Origin: CBDBLK01 sp965215445
Lineage (GTDB): Bacteria; Bdellovibrionota; Bacteriovoracia; Bacteriovoracales; Bacteriovoracaceae
Assembly (NCBI GenBank): GCA_965215445.1
Contig: CBDCDT010000002.1
Location: 2,108,001-2,172,000, forward strand
Reading direction: 5' to 3'
Length of the DNA: 64,000 bases
The position numbers were made by a program, and so were the translations under genes. Below, piece after piece: positions 43,055 through 51,211 of this stretch (the stretch's first letter is position 1; every line of letters begins with the position of its first letter). The notes beneath the pieces are model-generated. The model made no database searches. It was not told where the DNA came from and saw nothing but the letters and a program-made list of their open reading frames with translations.

Positions 43055-43561
43055 ATGACCTTTATAACAGACAAACTTCATTTATTAGGCTGCGATGTGG
43101 TTTATAGGACATTTAACATAATACTTTATGGTACGGGTTTGTGGTTAGGATATAAGTATTACAAACTAAGACAAGAGTTTGATTTAGAAAATGCGAAGAA
43201 AGAACGTATTAGAGGAAGATTAAAATATATTTTAGATGAACTTGGGAAAGTCGATGAGTATGTAAACACTATTCTTTCCTCATCAAAAAAAGAAGAAGTA
43301 ATCGAAGCAAAGGCCAAATTAAGCCGAGCTTTTGAATTAATAAATGTATTTCTTGAAAAAAACGAAGACCTTCTTAAACTCTCAGGAGAAGAACTTGAAA
43401 GTATAGCCATGGTCAATAGCTTTATTGAAAATAGTTATGTTATTTTTCCCATCAAAGAAGAAAATTTAACCCCTGAAAAACGCCATGAAGAAATGCTTAG
43501 CTATATCCCAATTATCCAAGAAGCAAGGACAGTTTGTTTACAAAAAGCTGAAAATGTTTAA
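43055..43561 (+). CDS. Membrane-anchored helical protein of the GHKL/STAS operon
   Basis: 168 residues. One N-terminal hydrophobic segment (about 17-36: TFNIILYGTGLWLGYKYY) and a long, charged, coiled-coil-like cytosolic part ending with CLQKAENV. No recognised family. It starts 39 bases after the STAS gene and shares its low G+C, so it is probably the third member of the operon; it could be the membrane effector or anchor. No enzyme motif. Confidence 0.55.
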   Translation: MTFITDKLHLLGCDVVYRTFNIILYGTGLWLGYKYYKLRQEFDLENAKKERIRGRLKYILDELGKVDEYVNTILSSSKKEEVIEAKAKLSRAFELINVFLEKNEDLLKLSGEELESIAMVNSFIENSYVIFPIKEENLTPEKRHEEMLSYIPIIQEARTVCLQKAENV

Positions 43562-43860
43562 TTTCCATGCGGCCAAGGCCGCGCCACTCTGACATCAATA
43601 ACCTAGAAAACCTTCACTTCATTTTTTTGAAGACTTATAAACCCCCTCCCTCTGGAGAATCTTTGCGACAGTGAGCTAACTCCATTTTTTGCCCTATCTC
43701 TCAATTCCGGCGCATTTAGACTCAGTATATCAAGGGTCTCAACCCGCCCTTTGTCTACCTTCGCCCGGCAACTTGAAACATAACACCCCCTGCGGTATTT
43801 TTGTTGGAGTTTTCTCGACGACAACCTCCTGCGAATGCGCAGCGTTTAAAAAGGGGCCAA
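43562..43860. other. Non-coding gap, no firm feature
   Basis: 299 bases between the accessory operon and the subtilase gene. Base composition returns to the chromosomal average near 43620. A 73-codon frame on the minus strand (43603-43824) has no ribosome-binding site or recognisable protein. The subtilase promoter must lie here, but I see no convincing boxes. Confidence 0.5.
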
Positions 43861-46707
43861 ATGAAACTCTCACCAATCACCCTTCTCTTCCTTCCCTTTT
43901 TCTGGGCCTTGCTCTCGGGGCCGGCGTACGGCCAAACCGCGTGTGCTTTTCCTCCCCAGGTTGAAAACGAACCTTGGGATGCGTTCTGGGCGCAACACTA
44001 TGTGGGGGCAGATTTGTTGCGGGAAGAACTTGAAAAACTGAGGGCCTCGGACGAAGAGACTGCTGGCTTGGTGGCGATATGGGACTCTCCGATAAGAAAG
44101 CACGACGAACAAGTCAGTCAAATTATCGCCGGAACCAGGGCCTCGGCGCTCATTCCCCGCAGCGGGCCTTTTCCCATTTATCACAATCCAAAAAATGTCG
44201 AGGAATTTTCCAGAGACTGCCTTCAAAAAAGAAATTGTCCCCTCTACATCAATCACTCCATGGATTGGAGTAGTGACAAATTCGCCCAACTGGTTCCCCT
44301 GATGAGTTCTCGGGGAAGCACGGTGGTGACCTCTGCGGGCAACGGTCGCACGGCGGTGAGATCGCAGAAAAATCACATTGCCAGGAACCAAAGAAATATT
44401 GTGGTCACTTCCCTGGCCCCCGACGGAAGGCCCTCGATCTTTACTTCCTATTCCGACGCCGCCACCATTGCCGCCCCTTCGGACAATTCCATCAGGAGTT
44501 ATGACTTTGAGGGGAACCCAACAAATTTTGGCGGCACCAGTGGGGCCTCTCCCCTGGTGACCGGTACTCTGGGCGCTTTTACTTTGCTCAGTGGGTATCC
44601 TCTGGAGACTTCCGAGGCGCGCTTTGCGCTGGAAAAAACCGCCGTTCCCCTGCCCTTCCTTCCCCGCTCCCACCTGCTCGGTGCGGGTATGCTCAACACC
44701 TATAAAATGGGCATGGTCGCCCAGAGGCTCAAGCAAAAATGCGACCAGCTTTTGCCCGAACTTCGATACAACTGTTTGTACGATGCCATAAGGGATGAAA
44801 GCGTCTATCGTTTTGAAGAGGAATCCCGCCAACTCTTTGTTCAAGCGCAAGCGTCTTTTCCCGAATGTTTTGGCGAAAATCAAAATATCGGCATGGATAG
44901 TTGCCAGAAGGCGCAGGCCTTTGACGACTTTAGAAGGGCCGCTCTTCTCAATCCCGAAGACGCCCGCATCTGGAAGGGCCTTGCCTGTATTAAAAACAGG
45001 TTTTTCCGCAGTGAAAAAAGCAAACAAACAACCATGTTTTACCTGTCGCTGGCCGAAAGAGTGCAACAAGAGGATGGTGAAATCCTCGCCGATCTTTGCC
45101 GCCATCGCCCCAAATTGGCGCAATATCTCGACGGGCCGACACTTTCGTCCCTCATGAACGAGACCGAATGCCAACCCGAACTCCTGGACAATATCATGTG
45201 GCCTCTTTTTAATGCCCGGGCCGACTGGATTACCAATCGCCAGGCACTGATCGGAAAACTGATCACTCATCCCCAGATGAGTGAATTGACCCTGCTCAAA
45301 ATTGCCAGTCAATTTCAAAACAATTTCCAAAAGGTGGAGTTCGATTCCCGCACCATCTTTGAACACCTGTTCACCCATCCCCTGTTAAACGAGGAAGTGC
45401 TCTACACGCTGGCCAAATATTTGGAGTTTAACACTCAAAAAATCCCAGACCACCAAAGCATTTTTGAGCGCATTTTTTCCCACCCCCTCACCGCCTCTGG
45501 AAAGGGCAAAACTGTTTTTTACTCCCTGACCAGGTACTTTGAAAAAAATGCCGGCGAGATTCCTGATCATCACCAGGTCTTTGAACGCATCTTTTCCCAC
45601 CCCAAACTGGACACCCACACGTTTCGATATCTGGCGAGCTATCTTGAGCGATATGCCGAACAAATTCCTGACCACCGTGGGATTTTTGAGCGCCTTTTCG
45701 CCCACCGACTTTTAAGCGCGAGAGCACTCGCCTCTCTAACCAAATACTCCATGGACAATTTAGAGCACACTACCGACCCCCATGCGCTGGTGGAACGCCT
45801 CTTCGGGCATCCCAAATTGGACAGCAGCGCCCTCAAACATGTGGCCAGGGAAATGGGGAAACATGTCCCCCCATCATCTTACGGCCAAATGTTAGAACGG
45901 ATTTTGGCACACCCAAAATTTGGAATCAATCACAACGACTTTGGACACATGACCAACATCATCTTGAACAACGCCGAATACATCTCCGAGTACAAAGAGT
46001 ACAAAATTTTTCTGAATAATCTGCTCGATCACGACAAGATCAGGGCCACATCACTGGTGGATATAACTCGAAGCCTATTAAAAAATCCCGAAGTAACAAC
46101 AATAGATCAAGCGTTTTTGGAGCGCGTCTTGGGCCATCCCCAAAGCAATCACAACGGCCTCAAGACCATCACCGAACTGGTGATAAATAATTCCGACAAA
46201 GTTCCGAATCTCCAAAGGCATGCCCAACAAGTTCTCGCCCACCCCCAGGTGGCCGGGCCTAGAAACAACCGCTATCCCGTAACCGCCCTCCGGTTTGTAG
46301 CACAGCTTGCGATTGAACATTCTGACCGCATCCCCGACTCCCAAATCTTTTTGAATCAAATTCTCATCCATCCCAAGGTGAGCACTTCCGATCTCGGACA
46401 TATCGCCAGAATCATCGTGCAAAACGCGGCCTCCGTGGCGAATTTTCAAACCCTCCTCAGCGAAATTTTGGAACACGCTAGCGCCGGCGCAAACACCATC
46501 GAAGGCATGGGCGTGGCGATAATCAACACCGGCATTTTGCCGGAATTTCAAGACCTCTTTGACCGCCTTGTCGATCATCAGGCCCACAATTACGGAACTC
46601 TCAGCAAGATGATCACCAGACTCAAGCGCAATCGCGACAAGATCGCCAACCACCAGGAATGGCTTAATAAATTGGAACTCAAAAAAGATGCCTTAACCAA
46701 GAGATAG
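43861..46707 (+). CDS. Exported subtilisin-like protease with 13 helical repeats
   Basis: 948 residues from ATG 43861 (AAGGGG upstream); signal peptide ends AYGQ. S8 motifs: Asp75 in VAIWDSP, His81 in KHDEQVSQIIAG, Asn161 in TSAGNG, and Ser227 in GGTSGASPLVTG. Asp and His are six residues apart, much closer than in classical subtilisins, so the loop between them is missing. From about residue 463 to the end run 13 repeats of about 35 residues (core FERIFSHPxL...LAxYLExNxxxIPDH), an all-helical HEAT-like array. Periplasmic or secreted; the array probably selects the substrate. Confidence 0.82.
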   Translation: MKLSPITLLFLPFFWALLSGPAYGQTACAFPPQVENEPWDAFWAQHYVGADLLREELEKLRASDEETAGLVAIWDSPIRKHDEQVSQIIAGTRASALIPRSGPFPIYHNPKNVEEFSRDCLQKRNCPLYINHSMDWSSDKFAQLVPLMSSRGSTVVTSAGNGRTAVRSQKNHIARNQRNIVVTSLAPDGRPSIFTSYSDAATIAAPSDNSIRSYDFEGNPTNFGGTSGASPLVTGTLGAFTLLSGYPLETSEARFALEKTAVPLPFLPRSHLLGAGMLNTYKMGMVAQRLKQKCDQLLPELRYNCLYDAIRDESVYRFEEESRQLFVQAQASFPECFGENQNIGMDSCQKAQAFDDFRRAALLNPEDARIWKGLACIKNRFFRSEKSKQTTMFYLSLAERVQQEDGEILADLCRHRPKLAQYLDGPTLSSLMNETECQPELLDNIMWPLFNARADWITNRQALIGKLITHPQMSELTLLKIASQFQNNFQKVEFDSRTIFEHLFTHPLLNEEVLYTLAKYLEFNTQKIPDHQSIFERIFSHPLTASGKGKTVFYSLTRYFEKNAGEIPDHHQVFERIFSHPKLDTHTFRYLASYLERYAEQIPDHRGIFERLFAHRLLSARALASLTKYSMDNLEHTTDPHALVERLFGHPKLDSSALKHVAREMGKHVPPSSYGQMLERILAHPKFGINHNDFGHMTNIILNNAEYISEYKEYKIFLNNLLDHDKIRATSLVDITRSLLKNPEVTTIDQAFLERVLGHPQSNHNGLKTITELVINNSDKVPNLQRHAQQVLAHPQVAGPRNNRYPVTALRFVAQLAIEHSDRIPDSQIFLNQILIHPKVSTSDLGHIARIIVQNAASVANFQTLLSEILEHASAGANTIEGMGVAIINTGILPEFQDLFDRLVDHQAHNYGTLSKMITRLKRNRDKIANHQEWLNKLELKKDALTKR

Positions 46708-46745
46708 CAAAATCTTCCCAGTAATAAAAATTGGCCCATAATTTT

Positions 46746-46776
46746 TTTTGCCTCATAATAGACGAATGAGGCAAAA
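46746..46776. promoter_or_regulatory. 11-bp inverted repeat ahead of YceI-like gene
   Basis: TTTTGCCTCAT (46746-46756) and ATGAGGCAAAA (46766-46776) are exact complements around nine bases. It lies 39 bases after the subtilase stop and just before the likely ATG at 46781, so it may be a terminator-like hairpin or an operator; no long T-run follows on the plus strand. Confidence 0.45.
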
Positions 46777-46780
46777 TTTC

Positions 46781-47290
46781 ATGAACCGTGCAAAATTACT
46801 AAAACTTTTTTTGTCTGGAATGGCATTCCTTTGTTTTTGCGTCCATTCGGCAGAAAAATTTACTCCAGAAGTTAAAGACCTCAATTTTTCTGTGAAAACC
46901 AGCGTTCCCGGATTTTATTTTGGGGGTTCCCTCAAGAAACCACTACTGCTCAAAAAACATGGCAAAATCTACGACCTTACCATTCCCATCAAAGAACTCA
47001 CCACCGAACTGCCTTTGCGCGACCAACATATGCGCGAAAAAGTCTTTCAGGGCAAAGATATCCAATTTCGTGGAACCTCTGAATGTCCCACAGAGGCCTC
47101 ATGCACCCTGAAAGGTGAACTTGAAATTGCAGGCAAAAAGAAACAAGTGACGCTGTATTTGAATAAATCAGGTCAATATTTTCATTTGAAGTATAAAATT
47201 AAACTCAGCGATTTTTCCATTCCTCCACCTGAATTTGCAGGCGTGAAAGTTAAAGATGAAATTAGTCTTACGGCAACTGTTATTGAGTAG
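46781..47290 (+). CDS. Divergent YceI-like exported protein
   Basis: 169 residues from ATG 46781; GAGG nine bases upstream lies in the inverted repeat. ATG 46766 is the alternative. Signal peptide ends VHSAEK. PIKELTTELPLRDQHMREKVF, LKGELEIAGKKKQVTLYL and the closing VKVKDEISLTATVIE follow the YceI pattern (RDxHxxxxF, GxLxIxGxxxxV). Its 3' end overlaps the haem-barrel gene by 35 bases, tying it to the electron-transfer genes that follow. Confidence 0.7.
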   Translation: MNRAKLLKLFLSGMAFLCFCVHSAEKFTPEVKDLNFSVKTSVPGFYFGGSLKKPLLLKKHGKIYDLTIPIKELTTELPLRDQHMREKVFQGKDIQFRGTSECPTEASCTLKGELEIAGKKKQVTLYLNKSGQYFHLKYKIKLSDFSIPPPEFAGVKVKDEISLTATVIE

Positions 47291-48329
47291 CCTTGTTTTC
47301 ATCTCCAAGGCCCACGCTTATGAAACCATGATTCGCTACAAGTACGGAAATTGCATGACTTGTCACTATTCACACACCGGATCGGGACTGCTCGGCCCCT
47401 ACGGAAAAGTCATTGCCGGCCAGGTTTCCACCTTTTCCAGCAGCAAAAATCCCCAATCCAAAAGCTGGGATAATGGCCTGCAGGCGCGTTTTGCCCGTTT
47501 TGAGGCAAACGCAACAGACCCCCGCCATTTCCCCATGCAACTCGACTACCTGAGCGCTTTTAGAAGGGGCAAAACCAGCTTTGAAGGCGTTCTCAGCAAA
47601 ACACCCAAACCGAAAAATACCCCCAGTCCACATTTAGAAGACCAATTTCACATCAAAAAGGCACTGGTCACCTATTCCCCCAGCAAAAAAATACACTTTC
47701 AACTGGGCCGGGATTTTCTGGACACCGGATTAAACCTGGTCGATCATACTCTTATGGTGAGAAGTCATAACAAACGCAGTGTCACCGATTTTTTCTCGGT
47801 CGGAAGAATGATCTATTATACAGACACATACAAACTGGCCCCCTATTTCTTTTTCCCCAGCTTTCAGGAAAACTACGAACACAAAGAAAAAGGCGCAGGC
47901 ATCAAGGCGGAAAAACACTTTCCCGCTCACAGAACCAGCCTGGCCTTTTCCCAATTGATAGGAGACACCTCAAACCTCACCCGCAAAGAAAGCTCCCTTT
48001 CATTCAAAACCGGCCTTAAAAATCTGGTTTTTTTGGGAGAGGCGAGTTTTACCCACAGGCAACTCAAACCTTCAAAAACCAAATTCGACCAAAACGCCTA
48101 TTTATTTTCCACCCACTTGTTTCCCGTGGAATCACTCGAATTAAAAATAGATGTGGAAAAACTTTTTGTCAGTTCCCCTTTTCCCCGTCGTGCGGTAAGA
48201 TCAAATCATGCCGTCCTATGGAAACCCATCAGAAATCTCAGTTTACAATACCACGCTAAAAGAAATATTGACCGAAAAGACCAATTCCAATCCATCTGGC
48301 AAATCTATTTCAACGGATCATTTTTATGA
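47256..48329 (+). CDS. Outer-membrane barrel-like protein with N-terminal haem c site
   Basis: 357 residues, signal peptide MKLVLRQLLLSSLVFISKAHA. Directly after it, YGNCMTCHYSHTGSG gives one CxxCH haem-binding site. From about residue 70 to the end the protein alternates strands and polar turns (ALVTYSPSKKIHFQLGRDF, LAPYFFFPSF, NLSLQYHAKRN) and finishes IWQIYFNGSFL, an aromatic C-terminus as in outer-membrane barrels. Haem plus barrel in one chain suggests an electron conduit or a haem-anchored porin. Overlaps the YceI gene by 35 bases and the next by 4. Confidence 0.68.
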   Translation: MKLVLRQLLLSSLVFISKAHAYETMIRYKYGNCMTCHYSHTGSGLLGPYGKVIAGQVSTFSSSKNPQSKSWDNGLQARFARFEANATDPRHFPMQLDYLSAFRRGKTSFEGVLSKTPKPKNTPSPHLEDQFHIKKALVTYSPSKKIHFQLGRDFLDTGLNLVDHTLMVRSHNKRSVTDFFSVGRMIYYTDTYKLAPYFFFPSFQENYEHKEKGAGIKAEKHFPAHRTSLAFSQLIGDTSNLTRKESSLSFKTGLKNLVFLGEASFTHRQLKPSKTKFDQNAYLFSTHLFPVESLELKIDVEKLFVSSPFPRRAVRSNHAVLWKPIRNLSLQYHAKRNIDRKDQFQSIWQIYFNGSFL

Positions 48330-48730
48330 AAAAACTAATAGCCACACTCCCCTTTCTTTTGCTTTTTTCTTCTTGTGGAAAAAACGGAACCGACGAATCA
48401 AAGTTTTACAGCGATGACCTCTTTATTTCAACAGGCCAGGTGGTCACCTATCAACTTTTGAAAACCACCGTACTCGACCCCTGGGGCTGTCTGACCTGCC
48501 ATGGGCCAGGTGGTGGCGGCATTTCCTGGGGGGCCAATGACAATGCCATCAGACAAAATATTATCGCCAACAAAATTGTTCCCGGCGACCCGGATGCCAG
48601 CCCCCTCTACATCAGATCGGAAGGCAACACACCCCAAACCATGCCTCCCCAGTGGCATAGCAGACCTGGCCCCGTCGATGCTCAAGGTTTGGAATATATC
48701 CGGCGCTTTATCGACGATCAGTCCCCTTGA
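48326..48730 (+). CDS. Cytochrome c lipoprotein
   Basis: 134 residues. Lipobox LFSSCGK (Cys17) and one haem site, WGCLTCHGPGGGG (CxxCH, about 55-60). TMPPQWHSRPGP supplies a candidate axial Met or His, and LEYIRRFIDD is the terminal helix. Small monohaem domain similar to cytochromes found next to porin-like proteins. The ATG overlaps the barrel-gene stop (ATGA), so the two are coupled. Confidence 0.78.
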   Translation: MKKLIATLPFLLLFSSCGKNGTDESKFYSDDLFISTGQVVTYQLLKTTVLDPWGCLTCHGPGGGGISWGANDNAIRQNIIANKIVPGDPDASPLYIRSEGNTPQTMPPQWHSRPGPVDAQGLEYIRRFIDDQSP

Positions 48731-48739
48731 AAAAACAGA

Positions 48740-48910
48740 TTACTCTTCGACCTTCCAGCGTTTGACCTCTTTGAGAGTGGCCGGCTCGGCCCTTTGCTTG
48801 CCGCACTTGAGGCAATAAAGAAAATGCATCTTCACAACGCCATTAAAAACCACTCCAAAGCGTTCATGCTTGCAATCAATAACTTTTAATTTCTTATCTT
48901 CCTCGGCCAT
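48740..48910 (-). CDS. Small zinc-ribbon-like protein, copy 1
   Basis: 56 residues from ATG 48910 (GAAGGTGAG upstream). DCKHERFGVVFNGVVKMHFL then CLKCGKQRAEPAT has two CxxH/CxxC pairs, a likely single zinc site. It is a close paralogue of 52645-52824; even the DNA is recognisably similar. Function unknown. The two copies lie in the same orientation at either end of a 3.7-kb accessory segment. Confidence 0.65.
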   Translation of the reverse strand: MAEEDKKLKVIDCKHERFGVVFNGVVKMHFLYCLKCGKQRAEPATLKEVKRWKVEE

Positions 48911-48911
48911 C

Positions 48912-49106
48912 TCACCTTCTCTCTCTGGCCTTATCCTCTCGATCTTCACCCATCAGCTCTTGTCTCTTTTCTTCGCTCACGGGCCGCAATTTTTTCTGGC
49001 AATCCAAACAAAACTCATAATAGGTGTTGTCCTTGGGCGACCATTCATAACCAACCTTTGCGCACTTATCGCAACCCCCGGAACAACAATCTTTTCCCTC
49101 ACTCAT
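48912..49106 (-). CDS. Small cysteine-rich protein
   Basis: 64 residues. GKDCCSGGCDKCAK plus FCLDCQKKL gives four CxxC-like cysteine pairs, typical of a zinc- or cluster-binding module, followed by a charged tail (SEEKRQELMGEDREDKARERR). One base separates its stop from the ATG of the next small gene, so they are coupled. No family name recognised. Confidence 0.6.
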   Translation of the reverse strand: MSEGKDCCSGGCDKCAKVGYEWSPKDNTYYEFCLDCQKKLRPVSEEKRQELMGEDREDKARERR

Positions 49107-49324
49107 ACTGCTCTCTCTGTTTCAGTTTTTTTATCTATCGGAATTTCAAAATAAATCTTTAAAATTTCTTAACTAAATATATTTAATTTATATTAAAAGT
49201 CTTGGCCCCGTGCCAGCGTTTAATCTCTGCCGGCCAAATCTGTCAAAATCTTGTCGGGATAACAAAATCTTGACCTCTCTGGCATTCGTTTGCAGCGAAC
49301 AGGGCGGATTTGGCGCCTAAATTG

Positions 49325-49341
49325 TTGGCATGATTCTTGCA
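49325..49341 (+). promoter_or_regulatory. Candidate sigma54 promoter
   Basis: TTGGCATGATTCTTGCA: GG and GC elements 12 bases apart, one mismatch from the -24/-12 consensus. Predicted start near 49352. It partly overlaps the inverted repeat of the Rpn-type gene. Confidence 0.45.
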
Positions 49342-49382
49342 TACAAGGGTGACTGAAAACAAAGGAGTCACCCTTGTATGCA
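49338..49382. promoter_or_regulatory. Perfect 17-bp inverted repeat covering the Rpn-gene start
   Basis: TGCATACAAGGGTGACT (49338-49354), 11 bases, then its exact complement (49366-49382). The ribosome-binding site (AAAGGAG, 49361-49367) falls at the loop/arm edge and the TTG start (49374) lies in the right arm. It could be a DNA operator or, if transcription starts further upstream, an RNA structure masking the start. Confidence 0.7.
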
Positions 49383-50366
49383 CAACGCAAAAAGAAAAAA
49401 AAGAAGAAATCCAATCATCACGATGCCCTGTTTAAAGATATTTTCAGCAACAAAAAATACTGTCTCGACATCTTCCGCCTGGTCTTGACCCCGACGGAGT
49501 TTCGCCTTTTCAAGTGGAAAACCCTCAAATCAGAGGCCACCCTTTTTCTCGATGAGAAGTGGAAGGAAAGGCGCGCCGACCTCATCTTTTCGGTCAAACT
49601 GGCAAGCGGCAAGTCCGTCAGAATCGTCTTCCTCTTGGAACACAAGAGCGGCCAAGACCCCTCGCTTTTAAAGCAACTGCTCGAATACCAGACCCACATC
49701 TACGCCAAAAAAAGGGGAACCGCCCCCATCGACGAGGCGATCATTCCCATCGTGGTCTATCACGGCCAGGAAAAGCGCTGGAAGGGGCCACTCCGCTTCC
49801 AGGACTCCATAAAGGGCCTTTCCCAGGGCCTACGCCAGCATTTCGGCAAGAATATCCTGGATTTTAGCTGCCGCCTGCTCAACCTCCAGGACGTGCCCTC
49901 ATGGAAAAAAAAGCCGTTGACAACCTCTCCCATTTTGTTCATAATGGCCTCAATCTGGCGCGTAAAGGAAAGCACTTTCCCAGAACTCTTCCAGCTTGCC
50001 AGGGGACTTGATGAAAAGGAGCGCAGGAAATTATTGGTAAAGGCGATGAATTATCTCCACCACCACAACAGCAGAAAATTTTCCTGGAAGAAGCTAGAGG
50101 AAATTGAAGCAAAATTCGTAAAAAACAAAGGAGAGCGCATTATGCCCGCATTAAAATCATTTTTAGAAATAGAGCACGAAAAAGGCATTGAAAAAGGCAT
50201 TGAGAAAGGCCGCGAGGAAGGCATTGAGCAAGGCATCGAGAAAGGAGAGCAGAAAAAGTCACGGGAGATTGCCCGCAACCTGCTCGCCGACGGGGCCGAA
50301 CCCAAGTTTGTCGCCAAGACTACCGGCCTAACCCTCGCCGAAGTCAAAAAACTCACCAAAAAATAG
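49374..50366 (+). CDS. Rpn-family (YhgA-like) PD-(D/E)xK nuclease, intact
   Basis: 330 residues from TTG 49374. After a poly-Lys start, HHDALFKDIFSNK opens the family domain; RRADLIFSV and VFLLEHKSGQ supply the Asp and ExK of the nuclease core, followed by LLEYQTHIYAK and IPIVVYHGQ. The C-terminus has five 4-residue EKG repeats and GAEPKFVAKTTGLTLAEVKKL. E. coli RpnA-type relatives are Ca-stimulated nucleases that promote RecA-independent recombination. A truncated paralogue forms the insertion at 28251. Control region unusual (sigma54-like site and inverted repeat). Confidence 0.88.
   Translation: MYAQRKKKKKKKSNHHDALFKDIFSNKKYCLDIFRLVLTPTEFRLFKWKTLKSEATLFLDEKWKERRADLIFSVKLASGKSVRIVFLLEHKSGQDPSLLKQLLEYQTHIYAKKRGTAPIDEAIIPIVVYHGQEKRWKGPLRFQDSIKGLSQGLRQHFGKNILDFSCRLLNLQDVPSWKKKPLTTSPILFIMASIWRVKESTFPELFQLARGLDEKERRKLLVKAMNYLHHHNSRKFSWKKLEEIEAKFVKNKGERIMPALKSFLEIEHEKGIEKGIEKGREEGIEQGIEKGEQKKSREIARNLLADGAEPKFVAKTTGLTLAEVKKLTKK
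50184..50243 (+). repeat. Five 12-bp coding repeats (GIEKG motif)
   Basis: Same repeat type as 28810-28905 but five units rather than eight, so copy number differs between the two paralogues. Confidence 0.85.
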
Positions 50367-50493
50367 GCGCGCTGGCCCCGATTGCTGGCCGTTTGATCTC
50401 TTGGGGAAGCACTGGCCTGTGCCACCCCTATCGGACCCCCTCCCGGCCGCCGCGCTATCACTCCCCGCCTTCCAAGCACTCCCCTCTCAAAAT

Positions 50494-51192
50494 TCATTTT
50501 TTATAATGAGCATACTCCAACAAAATTTCTTTCAAATTACTTAACATTTCCTCAGTATCTTTTTCATATACCCGAATAATTTTGCGTTCTTTAACAATTT
50601 CTTCATAATCGCTATTCTTAATTTTTTCGACTTCTAATTTGCTATTAAAAAAATAATCTTTAGTTGAAAGTCTGTATTTTATTCGCTCATTCAAATTGAC
50701 TTCTATTAATTCCATGAATTTGCCATCACCAAGTTCTTCTAATCTCTCATCATCATAAACCTCATAAAAAGTTTTTTCTATAAAATCATAATTCTTTTTA
50801 ATTTTGGAAATAGTATCTCTGTCTTCTTGTTCATCAATGTAAATTTCTGGATTCCTTAAAAAAGACAAAAAAATCAAGATAGCATCTTCATTATCTTTGA
50901 AAATTTTTTCTGGATAATAATTTGGACGTTCCTCTTCTATATCGACCAAGATACGCTCACCACTCCCTTTAAATTCACTATCCATGTCATACCTAGGCGA
51001 CCCTATTAAAACATATAAATATTGCTCTATTTTCCACCAATGTTTTAAAACACTATGGCACTGTTCTGCATATCTCTCTGATCTTTTTTGATTTCCCCAT
51101 TCCTTAGATACCCACACAATCAAAACTGTTTGAATAATGATAAAAATAACTTGTATTAAAGTTAGTAAATTAGAAATCGTAATCTCACACAA
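50494..51192 (-). CDS. Membrane-anchored protein, fourth gene of unrecognised operon
   Basis: 232 residues. One N-terminal transmembrane segment (LIQVIFIIIQTVLIVWVS, about 12-29), then an acidic, lysine-rich helical cytosolic domain with no known motif. A+T-rich coding like the three genes upstream. It lies 19 bases after the 149-residue gene. No homology recognised. Candidate effector or anchor of an undescribed cassette. Confidence 0.55.
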   Translation of the reverse strand: MCEITISNLLTLIQVIFIIIQTVLIVWVSKEWGNQKRSERYAEQCHSVLKHWWKIEQYLYVLIGSPRYDMDSEFKGSGERILVDIEEERPNYYPEKIFKDNEDAILIFLSFLRNPEIYIDEQEDRDTISKIKKNYDFIEKTFYEVYDDERLEELGDGKFMELIEVNLNERIKYRLSTKDYFFNSKLEVEKIKNSDYEEIVKERKIIRVYEKDTEEMLSNLKEILLEYAHYKK

Positions 51193-51211
51193 AATTTACC
51201 TCTCTAATTTT

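Noticed and set aside
43870..45378. 502-codon minus-strand frame
   Set aside because: Antisense to the subtilase, which has intact catalytic motifs and a signal peptide; no ribosome-binding site or recognisable protein on the other strand.
49389..49403. A-rich tract at the 5' end of the Rpn gene as a programmed -1 frameshift site
   Set aside because: The TTG start at 49374 with a good ribosome-binding site already reads the full protein, so no shift is needed; a slippage role cannot be shown.
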